Positions 35,702 to 50,630 are shown, counted from the stretch's first letter. The stretch is 64,000 bases of DNA from Halichondria panicea (GCF_963675165.1 NC_087388.1:310001-374000); one strand, 5' to 3'. Notes: generated by a model not told the origin, from the letters alone. Program-made: numbers and translations.

Positions 35702-36682
35702 TGTGTGGGTGGGTTGTGTGGGTGGGTTGTGTGTGCATGCGAAATCAGCGGATATTTTGAAAAGGTTCTGGGGGAAAATACTCATTGACAACAACTGGTG
35801 TTTTACTGCTGTAATGCAAATAGTAGTTTTATAGACTGGACATTAACTATAGCTGTGTACAGTGTGGAGGTACAACCATGCAAGTGGGTAGAAGTAGTTA
35901 AAGTGGTGAGATTGTATTACAGATATTAAATGTTCAGAAGGATATCGTATAAAGTCAGTTAATTTCTACTCACCTCCTCTGGTAATACTGGGTCTCCCAC
36001 TCCCCACACCTCCAGCAGTTGAACATTGAACTCTTCTTCTTTTGAGAGCCTGGGGCTATTGTAAGTGGAGCACTTTGGTTTGGCTTTGCTGTGTCCTTGA
36101 CCATAGTCAGCTGACAACCACAGCCCGAAGTACTCCATCTGACCACCCATACCCTACAGTAGGAAAAGAGAACAACATAATTAAAGACACTCAATACACA
36201 ATAAACAATTAATCGCAAAATTACATTCGCTTACAATTAAGCTAACAGTCCTCATGCAAGTTTGATCTTAAAGCCCTCATAACGGCTGACCCCTGCTGAA
36301 GAAAGGGCAGGTCCCAAATGAACAGTTTGTGTACAAAACAACCCATCAACAAAGACCACCTCTGTGTAACAGCAAAACAATAATGAATGTTTCCCAAGGG
36401 TGTTTCATCACAAAGGGTTCCACTGCACACATCAAAATACTACAGGTAAAACCACCACTCACTAGTCCATTTGGTAGAGTCTGTGCATTTTGCTCGAGGT
36501 ACATGTAGTTCTCGTTATACCCTGAGGGGAGGTAGACACCCATGACAGGTGACAGTGTGAACAGGAAACAGTTGCCATTGCCTGCAAATATGGTGGGAAA
36601 AAGGAATTCATACATACATACATGTACGTAAAATCAAGAGTCCATAATAAGGGTCTTGGTAAAATGCACACACACACACACA

Positions 36683-36764
<82 letters not shown>

Positions 36765-38150
36765 CAGCTTTGGTCTAGAGTATCCAGGGAACATGCATTC
36801 TATACAGCCGTATTAATTATAACAATGCTTCCTAATATCAATTTCCCTGGTTGGTGGTTTCTACTTGGACTTCACCAATGTGTAATGTCAAGGAAAACAT
36901 TATTATATACATAAGAAACACAATTAATAAGGTATAATACAATGTACATGGCACTCACCTTTAAACTTTGGGCCAAACTGCCAGTTCTCAGCAGCGAATG
37001 CTCCAAACAAGTAGCCATTCGTATCCTTGACAACAATCAGAGTGGGCCCTTGACAACCGACCAGCTGTTTACAGAACATCGAATAACTCTCCCCGTGACG
37101 AAAACTGGAAAACAGAGGATACAGTTGACCACGTAGGTCGGTCGGAATAAAGTTACTGAGCAGAGTGAGAGAGGAGTGGTCTAACAGTTGTGACGAGAAC
37201 CTCTCACGAATAAGGGGGTGGGTGGTTTTCGTGGGGACAAGAGGACTCGTTTTAAACTCTGATAAAACACTCGAAGTAGGCGGTGCCTCTTGGTAGAAAA
37301 TACACGAAAAAGCGAGATGACAAATTTTTTGGGAAATTTCTGATTTCGATATCCATTCTTCGAATGAGCTTTGAGAAATTTTGAAGTCTTTGTCGTCGGG
37401 AAAGTTGTTTAATAAGAATGAAGATAGTCGCTGTACACTCTCTAAATCGCTTGAAAAATTGGCTAAGTGTGGGCACACTTCTGTCACAAATTGACTCTCA
37501 CTGGAAACTTTGATTAGTTCAATCAAACTTGTTTCTAGAGAACTCTTTGTCAACGACGCAGACCCACCAGAGCAGAAAATGTACAATCGTTCGGCCTTAT
37601 CTTGTAGAGCCCCTTTGAGAAATATGCACGTGTGTTGTGCGAAAAATTCGAATGATTGTTGAGGAACATCCGTCTGTGAATATAGACCGAGTAGAGCATG
37701 GAATAATCCTGACACACCCCCTGAGGAGAGATGGGTTCTCGACTGCTGAATATAGGCCTACAGAATAGAAGCACGGATTGTAAACAAATAAGATCAGATG
37801 AGCTAAAAACATCGTCTGATACAGAGGCTATACTTAAAAAGCAACATGTACAGTAGCTAACACCAGAAACAGACTAGCTACGTAAAGCAGGTATGATCTA
37901 GAGGCTACAGAACCCAATAACAAGACCTACATAGCTATAACACCAGAGGCCACACAACTAGCCTACAGCTCAGACTACTCTACGTACTTGCCTTCAGGCT
38001 GGCCTCCACATACACATTCCTCTCAGGACCTGCTATGGCCACAAACAGTTTCTTGATAGCTTGTCCCTCATCCTGGGAGAACTGTGGACTCACTCTCCTC
38101 AGGACTCTATCCCGGTCTTGCTCAGACCCTACTGATGAATTTGCCCCCAT
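35545..38150 (-). CDS. MEAK7: TLDc-domain protein MEAK7 (TLDC1)
   Basis: 456 residues, the same length as human MEAK7, a lysosome-associated mTOR-signalling protein. Five exons join in phase: 37992-38150, 36959-37757, 36463-36581, 35974-36153, 35545-35658. The N-terminus MGANSS is a myristoylation signal (G2, S6). The C-terminal TLDc domain is clear: FGAFAAENWQFGPKFKG, NGNCFLFTLSPVMGVY, GYNENYMYL, TLPNGLGMGGQMEYFGLWL, GHSKAKPKCSTYNSPRLS and EVWGVGDP, ending SKDIRQAPDDS like the human tail. Intron 1 starts with GC (AAG before GCAAGT). It is divergent from the IMPA gene, with 403 bp between starts. A long (CA)n tract lies in intron 2. Confidence 0.92.
36240..36440. repeat. Dispersed element, copy 1
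   Basis: In inverted orientation this intronic stretch matches about 40495-40640: shared CCAAATGAACAGTTTGTGTA against its reverse complement, and flanking CAACAAAG(A/G)CCACCTCTG. A shorter relative lies at about 8280-8345. No coding content. Confidence 0.65.
36666..36762. repeat. (CA)n microsatellite
   Basis: About 45 CA units with one interruption, in MEAK7 intron 2. Confidence 0.97.
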
Positions 38151-38553
38151 GGGTAGGCTAGCTAGCACTTTAATTAAATACTGAAAATGCTGACAATAAA
38201 AATAAAAACACTCAAAGGGGGGGTCAAAGATCACATAGCTCAGAGTTCATTTTCGGAGAGCAACAGCCCCGCCCCAAATTTGCCAGCATGGCTATCCTAG
38301 CTAGCTAGCTAGCTATAGAAGCTTACCTAAGTAGGCTGTCTTCTAGCTAGCTTGTTAGTCTACAATTATGTACTTGTCTGTCGAGCTCCACATAGTGAGT
38401 GCATGCAGTTTCTGCAGAAAGCAGCCCCACCCCTTTACTGGCTCTACAGCAGCGGGGTCAAAGGTCACTATGATGGGCAACATTTGGAGTTGAGGGTGGA
38501 AATTAATTTTGTAGTAGAACTTGAGAAGTTGGTCTTCTTCTTTTCCTTAAAGT
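38151..38553. promoter_or_regulatory. Divergent promoter region MEAK7/IMPA
   Basis: 403 bp between two start codons on opposite strands. It contains a CTAG-rich tract (38297-38315). The arrangement implies shared upstream sequence; no specific motif is assigned. Confidence 0.4.
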
Positions 38554-40891
38554 ATGTCGGGTAATACAGATTTGGATGAATGCCTACAAGCAGCTCTGAA
38601 TATAGCCAGAAAAGCTGGGAAGGTATGGATGTCTGTGATCCATATGCTACATAATTATATGCTACAAATTTTCCATTAAATATCATTATACCTATTCTCC
38701 TAGATTGCTCGAGAGGCCTCCTTCTCGATTATGAAGGTGGAGACAAAGGCATCGTCCGCAGACTTGGTCACCGAGACTGACAAGCAAGTGGAGGAGCTCA
38801 TTCTGTCGGAGCTGAAGCAAAAGTTCCCCTCACACAAGTACAGAGCTAGCGTGTCCGATAATAATACATGTAGTGGGTGTGGCCATCCTCAATGTGGTTC
38901 TTTATATATTTACAATAATTATCAGTCGTGTTTTATAACAATTACCGGCCCTTTTCTGAACAGTCTTTCACCTGTATGTGAAGTGTACCCCCTCTGCCAT
39001 TTCTACCTTATCTTATAATTTATGTACCACTGAACTAACTGACCCCCCCCCCCTCAGGTTTATTGGTGAGGAGTGCACAGCTGCAGGGGAGGACTGCCAG
39101 CTGACCAACGACCCCACCTGGATGGTGGACCCCATTGATGGTACCTCCAACTTCGTACACGGGTATGACAATTCATGCGTGCAATTATTCACAAATGTGA
39201 GTACCTTTATCCAAGAAATAGAAATAGGACTGTTACTAAAGCTCCCCGAACAATTGATTGTAAGGAGGGGGGGGGGGGTGTAGTTGAACATCTTCCAGCA
39301 GCCATAACTTGAGTACCGTTGACCCAATGTCAATATTTTATGATTTTCTGAAAGCTTAGAAAGAGACCTTTCAAATGGTGTCACCAAAGTTCATATTAGA
39401 GAGATAAAAGTATTTGCCAATTTGGCAATACCATGGATTATAGCCCATGGTTCAGGGGCGAAAAATAAGAAATTAGGGCCCCGACCAAATTTTGGATTGA
39501 AACACATCATTTGAAAGGTCTCTTTCTAAGCTTTCAGAAAATCATAAAATTTTTGACATGGGGTCAACGGTACTCAAGTTATGGCTGTTGAAAGACGTTC
39601 AACTAACCCTTTATGGCTTTCTGTAAAGCTCCAATCTTGTCACTTTGAGACCGCTCGTTGCTTCGTATTGACATACACAGTGTGTTGATGCACATACCGT
39701 TTCCTTTTCTCCCAGAATCCCATTTTCAGCCGTGTCTATTGGACTGGCTGTAGACAAGACTCCGGTGGTGGGTGTGGTCTACAACTTCTCTCTAGATCAG
39801 ATGTTTGCGGCCAGGAAAGGGGGAGGGGCCACAATGAACGGTGCTCCAATACACGTCTCTAAATGCACAGGTACGTGATCGCAACACTAATTCTAATCAG
39901 CATATCCAATATTATTGTGTTATTATAAACTAAAACTATAAACTGTTGTTTCCTCTCAGAGTTGACGGAGTCTCTCTTGTTGAGTGAGTTTGGCTCCAAC
40001 CGACCACCAGAGTTGCTCAAGCCCAAGGTGGACTGTCTCTATGAGCTAGCCGTAGAGCCGAGGCCTGTGCATGGGTGGGTGTGGTCTATGGTCTATAGTA
40101 AAGCTGTAGAGCCGATAAAATGGCCTCTTTACTTCAAAGGGGTGTGATGGTCTGGTATAATAACGTGGATGTGAAATATGGCGGTTTATAGCATAAGTTA
40201 TTTCTTATTAATTATCCTCTCAAATATAAATTTTTTAACTTAGATCACTAAAATTGTGATTCTACAGCGGTATAATGATGCTGTACTTGTCTTCCCACAG
40301 TATTCGGATGGTAGGGTCAGCAGCACTGTCCATGTGTATGGTGGCTAGTGGGAGCGCTGATGCTTACTTTGAGTACGGTATCCACTGTTGGGATATTGCA
40401 GCTGGTGATGTCATCGTGAGGGAGGCGGGCGGAGTCACCATGTTCCCTACAGGTTAGGGGGTGGGTGTAGTCACTCAGACTTATATATAATATATATACA
40501 GTGGAATACTTATACATGTACAGAGGTGGCCTTTGTTGAGAGGTTGTTTTCTACACAAACTGTTCATTTGGGACTTGTGTGCCCTGGCAATTATATTGTA
40601 CTAGATTACCTTTCTTCAGGGATGGCCGTTAAGAGGGTTTCCATGGTTACTATATGTACAGAGGGTGGTGTAGAATATTTACTATTTCTTGCTAACATTA
40701 ATTTTGTTTTGTAATTATAAGTTACATAACTTGTACATTTGTGTGTGTATTTTCGCTGAATAACCTGTTGTCGTCACCCATCAGGTGATCCACTGGACGT
40801 GATGAGGAGGGGGGTGCTCTGTGCAGGGACACAAGAACTGGCCGCTAAACTAGCACCACACATCCCCAAGCTGGAGTACGAGAGAGACTGA
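38554..40891 (+). CDS. IMPA1: Inositol monophosphatase, tandem copy 1
   Basis: Mg-dependent, Li-sensitive phosphatase of the inositol cycle, 278 residues (human IMPA1 277). Seven exons join in phase: 38554-38622, 38704-38837, 39058-39162, 39716-39870, 39960-40074, 40301-40452, 40785-40891. Metal-site motifs are present: [36 protein letters not shown] and [17 protein letters not shown]. Intron 3 carries a palindromic dispersed repeat. The next gene is a second IMPase with identical exon organisation. Substrate could include other sugar phosphates. Confidence 0.93.
39283..39607. repeat. Palindromic dispersed repeat, family A
   Basis: An imperfect inverted repeat of about 325 bp: the left half contains TTTTCTGAAAGCTTAGAAAG and the right half its reverse complement CTTTCTAAGCTTTCAGAAAA. 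The ends read GTTGAACATCTTCCAGCAGC and, inverted, GTTGAACGTCTTTCAACAGC. Related copies lie at 1-120, 51495-51640, 52497-52800 and 61136-61414, all in introns. Confidence 0.8.
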
Positions 40892-41043
40892 GTATATAAA
40901 AATCATGGACTCTTAGTTAATTTTTGTGGGATTTTTTAATCTATGATGATGATGATAATGGCAAAGAATGTGCAAATTCAGCACTCTATATACCTTTAGC
41001 TAGCTAGCTTGATGACCCTCCACTAATAATCTATTAACTTGCC

Positions 41044-42912
<1,869 letters not shown>

Positions 42913-43323
42913 ATCATGTTTGTCATAAATACTGCAATCTGATTGGTTAGAGGAAATGTTCTATCCCATTTAGAAAATCATGTACTTCAATAGAAAATCA
43001 TGTAGCAAAGATTAGATAAGAACATTCAAATCTGATTGGCTAAATACTCATGGTTGCTATGATCTAAAATGCTTAGACACTGTTTAGGAAGTTTCCACAT
43101 GATTTAGAAGTCCTCAGGGCTAGTAGAACCCTCACTGCGTTCGGGATACTACAACCAGCCCTTTGGGCTTCTAAATCATGTAGAAACTTCCTAAACAGTG
43201 TCTAACTATTATATAGATGTAATTTGTACAAAGCACATTTAAGTTTGATTGATATCTTGATCTGTGTTTAGCAATTGTCCTAACTGTTATTCTTGGCTCA
43301 GACAAAGCGTTGTTTAGTACTCT
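42913..43323. repeat. Intergenic region with palindromic element
   Basis: Between the converging IMPA copy 2 and MIB-ROCO genes. Bases 43078-43203 form a fold-back: ACACTGTTTAGGAAGTTTCC at the left returns as GGAAACTTCCTAAACAGTGT-like sequence at the right, with arms of about 45 bp. Two CTGATTGG(T/C)TA motifs lie upstream. No gene is seen. Confidence 0.7.
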
Positions 43324-46300
43324 TTATTTGCCTTTCAATCCTAGTTCTTTAAACCATTGCTCTATAAGGGGAATGAAAGATTCTAAATTTTGATGTTGCT
43401 GTGTATTGTTGGTATCGCTGCCCATTTCCAATTGGTTGGTAGTCTCTTCTGCACCTGTTGCAGTTGATAGATCGGATGGGGATGGAGTGTCGGGCAGTGT
43501 CGAAGATGCATCATCTTGAGATTGCTGCTGCGGATAGTGGGCCTGTTTGCCAGGAGGAGTCAAACCAACAATATGTGATTTGGAATCGCATCGAGTTTCA
43601 GCTACTGGCCTATGGTTCTCCTCACTTGTATTGGTATGACGATCAGGTGATACTGATTGCTGTGAGTGAGATGTTGAAGATGAACCTAAGACGTCCGGAG
43701 GATCATCAACATATTTATCTGCTGGTATTTGGCATTCGGTTGGTGGAACTAAGTAGCCTGGTGGAATTATTTCGTCACAGCTATAGCACTCTAATGCTTG
43801 TGGACATTCTGGTTCAACTTGTGTCTGAATTTGCAAGTCAACGAAAGGCATGGTACAGAGAGGACAACACACCATTCTTTGAAATTTACTGTAAAATCTC
43901 CAATTGCAAAGAAGATTTTCCATTTTTTTAACAATTTGCATTACCATGGACCACAGTTCCTTAATTAACGACGTATCTTGACTTTTATTTGTGATAGCGT
44001 ACAGTTTAATTTGCCCACATTTTTTCTCGTGTGAAATTGAAACGAACACAGTTTTAGTAGTTAGTTCGTCTTGTATTTGATTTGATTCGGATACGATAAA
44101 TGAATTTGTATAAACCTTCTTGATAGAAACGCCGTCCTTGCACTTGACTGCCAGCTGCTGTAGGAAGCATATTGGAAGGCAAGGGGAAAACTCGTACGAT
44201 ACCATAATTCGACTTTCAAAACCAGTGAGACTGGGTGGTACTGTACTGGGACTGCTTTCCGTTACTAACCATGGAAAAAAATAACCGGATGGATCAGTTG
44301 TTTCATAAGCGAGTCCGTAAGTTTGAAGCAGCTTTACCAGATCTTTAAAAACGCCCGAGTTTATTGGCCACAATGCTTTGAGCAACTGCTGCTCAACTGT
44401 TCCATTTTTTTTCTGAATCATTATAGCCCGCTGAATTATGTCATCAGATAATTGATTAAAAGCAGACGTTCTCTTTTTCTCGGCTACCATCGCTGAAAAA
44501 TTATGGTGGAACACTTGTTTTAACAAATCTATCAACCAATCAACATCCATTATAACATCGTTAGACTTGCAATCTAACAGGTGGCCAGCTTGATGGAGGT
44601 ACTCAAGAAATAATGATGCTTCATGTTCATTTTCGCTTATAGTTGTTTGTGGACCAAGCTCATTTCTTATTATGTCCAACACTTGTGATCTTTCTAGGAT
44701 AGGGGCTTGTCCATCAGACAGAAGCTTTTCCGCTTCATGTCGAAGTACATCCGCTGCTCTTTGCTGATTAACATCGAGTTTTGTTTTGAGATGAACAAAA
44801 GACTTATTTTCAAGAAAGCAAGCAAGCTTCTCTTTCAAATTATCAAATCCCGATAATGTGTGCGTATTTGTCAGATGAAGTACTTTCAAGTTATACATAA
44901 CAAAGCAAGGTACGCTGTTACCATTGACCCTATTGAGATGTTCAATATTTCTTCTAACACATTTTGGTGATCGATTTCCGTATTTATTTGTTTCTTCTAT
45001 TGTTTTCAACGTTTCAAGCTCATTCTTTAGTTCTTTACGAAATAGTTTGCATTCATCTTCAATCATGCCCCGAATATGTTTAGCTTTCTTTTGAACCTCT
45101 GTTGGTGTACATTTGTCTGTGTGTGTACCGATGATCCATACAATAGGCCTAACGTTTTTGGTCATAACTTGCTGTAACCAATTAGCTACATACCGCTGAA
45201 AGCTTTTGGGTGTGTCTTCTTTGTAAGTTTCGAAATTTACGGCTATCCAAATTAGTGTACCATCTGTAATAAAGAGGTCGTTCATCATGACGTAACTTCT
45301 ATCACCGGCAAAGTCCCACAATCGTAGCTCAACAATGAAGTCCTGTTCACCTTCAGTTGTCATTTTCACTGGTATTGAGAACCGATCGATGCCAACAGTG
45401 TGATCGTGGTGCATTTCAGTTGTTGGAGTGACGTACTTGTCAAAACTTATAGCCTCTACGATACTAGTCTTACCACTACCAGACGAGCCTAGTACAAGCA
45501 CACGAAGAGCTTTTGTAATTGGACCAGGAAACTGCTCAAGTTCGACAAAATTTGCTCTAACATTCTCCAAAGTTGTATCTGTTGAGGGTTTAAGTCGTAT
45601 ATAGATCGGATTTCCTTCAAGTGAAAGTGTAACCATATTTTGCAGTAGAGCAAGAGTGTCCGTACCGCCTATGTCTTCAAGCGGAGACAGTCTGTGAATT
45701 CTGTTGAATCTCATGTAAATGGATTTTAGATTAGGTAACTTGAGTAATGATGCCGGGATGCAAGTGAACGAATTGTTTATAAGATCAATGCTCTCTAGGC
45801 ATGTGAGCTCGGCAAATGATGGAGGAAGTCTGGTCAGAAAGTTGTTGTTGAACGTTATTTCAATGAGGCATTTGAAACCACTGAACATATCTGGCAGGGA
45901 ATATAGGTAGTTACGACCAAACTTAAGACGTTCAAGATGCTGTAAAGATTGCAATTCAGAAGGAAATATCGAGATTTGGTTCCCATGGAGATTGAGGTGC
46001 TTGATATTGGTCAGGACCTCGTAGATAATTGGTGGAACGATTGTGAACTTATTATGTTGTACGCACACTAGCTCTATGGTAGATGCATGGTCCTGCAGCT
46101 CTGCAGGCAATGAGTTTAGCTCGTTCATCAAAAGGATCACGATTTTCAGGTCTTTACAACGTCGCCAGATTTCGGTATCGGTAATTTCTGTCAACCTTGT
46201 TCCACTGATCGTGAGCGAATAGCATGACATTCCATCATCTGGCGGATTGAATCGCATGAAGCAATAGCTCAACACAGGTTCGACCATTTTTACAAGTTTT

Positions 46301-48759
46301 GTCTTGTAGGTGAACATCTCCTTGACAATAACATCACCTATATACAGCAAAGAGACAAGAATACAATAGTCTAGCTCACATTCTTATAATAGAGAGAGAG
46401 CTAAAATGAATATACAAGACACTGATGAAATTGTGCTGTGTGCATGCATTTGTAATGCATAATATAAAGTTTTGAAATGCATAATATGCAGCTTTGCAAT
46501 CACTTACCAAATTTAATATAGTGGTCTATAGCAACCAGAAACGGGGCTTCTCCAGGTTTGATGGCTTTAAGCTCCACCTTCCCACCACTCCCAGCTTCCC
46601 AATAGTCGAGCGAGCCATCCTCGAGTTTAACCTCGGCACACGAGTCCTGATAAGATCAACATTGTCACTAACAAAGTACAGTGTTTGGAAAATACTGCAT
46701 AATCACGCACTTTCAATGAAACCGGGAAATAAATATGGGGAGAAATCAGTTTAATAGTGCATGGTAAAATGTTAATTCAGCTACTTTATAAGTTATTTTA
46801 AGATAGCTGCATATATGTACAAGCTCTTGTACCATAGCTCTGCTAGCTAAGACTTGTAATGTATACATGCACTTGTATATATATTATAGTACAATAATTA
46901 TAAGCCAGGCTAGAATGCTATATATAATTATGGCTTGCAGATAGTATTACAGAATGCGAGGTTTCAGTTATTAACTCACGTAGTAATTGGCCTTTCTCAA
47001 ATCATACTTCCCTTCCTCATGAACAATGTTAAGGACCTCACCTACATGTATATAAGATTCAAGATACAAAGACAACTGATATAGCCAACATTAAAATCAC
47101 ACACAAAAGTTTTCCCATGCCATTCAGTCTAGTCCATTCAAAAGTGAAAGGTTTCCACTTGTCAAAGCTTTGATCAGTTAACCTTACTGATTGTGATGAC
47201 CCAAAGTTTAATATATAGTGTGGGAACAGTAGCTGTGTTTGCAAAATTCCCCAGGTGCAATCCCACACATGCATGCATCTCTCCCATTACAATATAATTA
47301 AGACCACTATAATTATACTGAATCACTGTAACCCAATCTATAAGTGTTGCTAATGTAATAGCCAACATTAAAATCACACACAAAAATGTTCCCATGCCAT
47401 TCAGTCTAGTCCATTCAAAAGTGAAAAGCTTCCACTTGTCAAAGCTTTGATCAGTTGACCTTACTGAAAAGTTTAATAGTTGTGGTCAATAGTAGCTGTG
47501 TTTGCCAAATTCCCCAGGTGCAATCCCACACACATCACAATATAATTAAGACCACTATAATTATACTGAATCACTGTACCGCCAATCTAAGTGTTGCTAA
47601 TATAAATAGTCCCACAGTTAAAAATACACATAGTACATTACGTGATCTTATGAACAGTTCTCCTGTCAGTATATATATACAATAATTATAGTTGACAGAG
47701 TATATAATTATGAGTATACATTACTCTTGAGTATATAATTTATAATTATAATTATAATCACCTGTACTTGTTGCTGAGTTGCAGTCACTATGAGCAACAG
47801 TAGCGTGCTTGAATATCCCCACAAGTGAATACTTAACTGACTCTTCTCGCGTGGGTAAAGATCTTTTCTTGCTGCAAAAGAAAATACATGCACAAGTATT
47901 ACTACATGCAAATAGTTTGATTTTGTCATCAGCAAGTAAATATTACTTACGCATCATCATCATCTTGGTCTATGTTCCCACTTGGTATGTTGCAATGGAA
48001 ACAACTCTTCATATGCTCATCGTCGCCTTCGTTATAGCACTGAACACAGAGGTCGTAAAGGTCTCCCACACTCTTGTTTTGCCTAGCCAGCCTGAAGGCG
48101 AGGCCCTTCGATGGATCGAGACACTTGTCACAGAATACCATCTGACCAAGATAACCTATATAAAGAGTACAGCAGAAAAATTATGAGAGGACACATTATA
48201 CTAATAGATAAGTTAAAACTATACTAGTTGATCTATAATGCAAGTTGTTGACTGCAAAACTATAATTAAATAAAAAATATATAGCCTCGCTATAACTAGA
48301 TATAATATCATGTACACATAACTCACAAAGTTTTGTATATATAGATGTAAAGTTACATTGCATAATATAGTTTACAATTACCAAATTACCTGCTGGTCCA
48401 AGGCTGTACACTGTCAAATTCTTCCAGAGATCATAAGTATAGGTTCTTGTGTTTCCGCAGTCCCACAACACTGATACAACTCCTTCTTTGAAGTCGAACC
48501 CAGTTACTGTACCCACCTCAAGAGACCTAGGCCTATCTGATAGGCTATCAGTGAGAGCTTTTTTCCAGTGTTCATTGTGCAAGTCGGAATGATCTGAGTT
48601 TGAGGGATTGCTGCTGGAGTTGTTGCAGTAGACCACTCTCACTCCTAGGATAGGCTCATCATTATTCTCATTGACATGGCCTGTTGCTTTCTTTTGCAGC
48701 TCCTTCAGTAATGTTTGCCAGCCAGTATCCGAATCAAAACTGGTGCTACAGCTAGCCAT
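43324..48759 (-). CDS. MIB_HERC2-ZZ-MIB_HERC2-LRR-Roc-COR fusion protein
   Basis: 1299 residues. Six exons join in phase: 48390-48759, 47951-48155, 47762-47871, 46980-47041, 46508-46646, 43324-46337. The N-terminal third resembles Mind bomb: a MIB_HERC2 domain (about 40-122; VGTVTGFDFKEGVVSVLWD), a ZZ-type finger (about 130-180; FCDKC, YDLCVQCYNEGDDEH, CFHC) and a second MIB_HERC2 segment (about 220-285; GKYDLRKANYY, VKLEDGSLDYW). Then come leucine-rich repeats (about 360-540), a Roc GTPase with P-loop GSSGSGKTS (579-587), DFAG and THTD in place of NKxD, and a COR region. A Cys-rich patch (CCPLCTMPF to CYSCDE) and a Ser/Gln-rich tail close it. No kinase, ankyrin or RING is present. A ubiquitin- or scaffold-linked ROCO GTPase is inferred. 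Confidence 0.85.
47082..47640. repeat. Direct duplication of about 280 bp in an intron
   Basis: Sequence from AGCCAACATTAAAATCACAC (47082) recurs at 47362 with small indels, through to CACTATAATTATACTGAATC in both. It fills the third intron of the MIB-ROCO gene. Confidence 0.85.
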
Positions 48760-48938
48760 AGCTAGTCTCTCCAAGATTGAGCAGTGTATTTTGCTTGCTT
48801 CCTCTTCTGTACGCCGTATAACCCGTACGTAGTAAACAATGTGGTGGGTGTTGTAGGGGTGGGGCTATCCAAGGGAAATTCCCCTTGAGGTAAACTTGCA
48901 AAGCTGCACTTTGACCTTAGCTACGCTCGAAATTCAAC
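48760..48938. promoter_or_regulatory. Divergent promoter region MIB-ROCO/NCAPH
   Basis: Only 179 bp separate the two opposite start codons, the shortest intergenic space in the window. A single bidirectional promoter is likely from geometry alone. Confidence 0.5.
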
Positions 48939-50573
48939 ATGGCGAATAACATGAACAGTGAAGAGTCCACCCCAGTATCGCTCACAGCACACAAGAGAGG
49001 CCACCTGTATCATGGAACTGCACCGAGGACAGCAGATCTCACCAAGACACCTGGAGGAACAGTTGCCAAGGTAAACATATAGATCAAAATAAATGGTAAT
49101 TACGGAAATTATGCGCTCCCCTGGACATTAAGTCTATATACCGTAAAACCTCGATTTAAGGCAACCCTCTATTTAAAGCGACACTTGGCATTTCGCCCAT
49201 ATAGCACCATATAAATTCATTTTTTGTGTGTACATTAAAACTTTGCTTTTGCAAAACGTAATTATTTAAAAGTGTTGCTTTAAATCGAGTTTTTACGGTA
49301 AGTGTTTTGCATACACTAGTCTCTAAACGTAATTAATTATTTATAAGTGAGTTTACAAAATTTAATATTATTTTATTCGATCCAGGTAACCTTCAATGAT
49401 GACGAGGCAGAGCGTAGGGAGAGGCGTTTCTATAGTAACCTCGCTACCATGATTAGTCCCGGCTGCCACACTCCTCGATCCGCTGTGCATTCATCCGCGA
49501 AAAGGTGTTGTCATGATCACCACTATAGTATACTATTTTTATTCTCTTTCTTTCGCAGAGGCAACAAGTCAGGAGTGGAGTCAGTTACCAGCTCTCTCAC
49601 TAACACGCAACTCAAGGAGCATTACGCCAACTGCGTTAAACTGTCCGCTATGAATGTAAGTGTGTGTGGGTGGGTGTGGGTGTGTGTAATATGTGAAGTG
49701 AAGGATTTTGTCATTTTGTGTTGACGAAATTGGATACTGACTAGTCACTGTAACAACGTATTTCTCACCTTGTAGAGGATCAATGCGAAGAATGCGTTTG
49801 GACTCCACCTCATTGATCACATGATGCAGCTACTCACCATTCAGGGGGAGATGACCAACTTCCAGGTAACCATAGCTACAAGCTATAATTCAAAAAATTA
49901 CGCCTTTGTAAATCAGTCTCTTCGACAGCTCGTTAAAATAAGTTATCCATCAATAATATCATCCCTGCAGAAATGCCATACACTTGCATATTATATCAGG
50001 ATAATAATCCACTATCCACTTTGGCTAGTTGCCGATAATAAATAGGCTCCTCCCACTTGCCCCCCCCCCCTTTGGATAGTAATTATCCTATCTCTTGCCA
50101 CACCCCCTTCAGATGGCTAGCTCCACGCTGGATGCCAGTGCCAAGATCTACGCTGGTCGGGTGGACTCCATCTACACAGACGCTTATAAGGTCCTCACTG
50201 GGTTCGGACGAGAGAGTCAGAATGAAGGTAACCAAGAAAGACTAGTGGCGCACCAATTGTAAGCCCGGTTTTTGGTTTCTATAGCAACTGAACAGACGGA
50301 GCAGGACGGTGAAAACAATTCTGAGAGTGGAAAAGGAAAAACGAAAAAAGTTTGTCAGAAAATTTTTAATTGTATAATTGAACTTTGACCCCTTTAGACC
50401 ACCAGCAGCGGAGTGAACAAAGTATTGGAGAAGAATGTGAAGAACTTGAACATCAACACATTTGATCTGGAGTACCAGGTGGACCCTCTGTTCAAGAAAA
50501 CATCAGCTGCCTTTGACGAGGGAGGAGTGGAGGGGTTGCTCATCAATCACCTGCACACTGAGTGAGTCGTGTG

Positions 50574-50630
<57 letters not shown>

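Noticed and set aside
43324-46337. LRRK-type kinase assignment for the Roc-COR gene
   Set aside because: No kinase motifs (glycine loop, HRD, DFG) occur after the COR region; the C-terminus is a Cys patch and a low-complexity tail.
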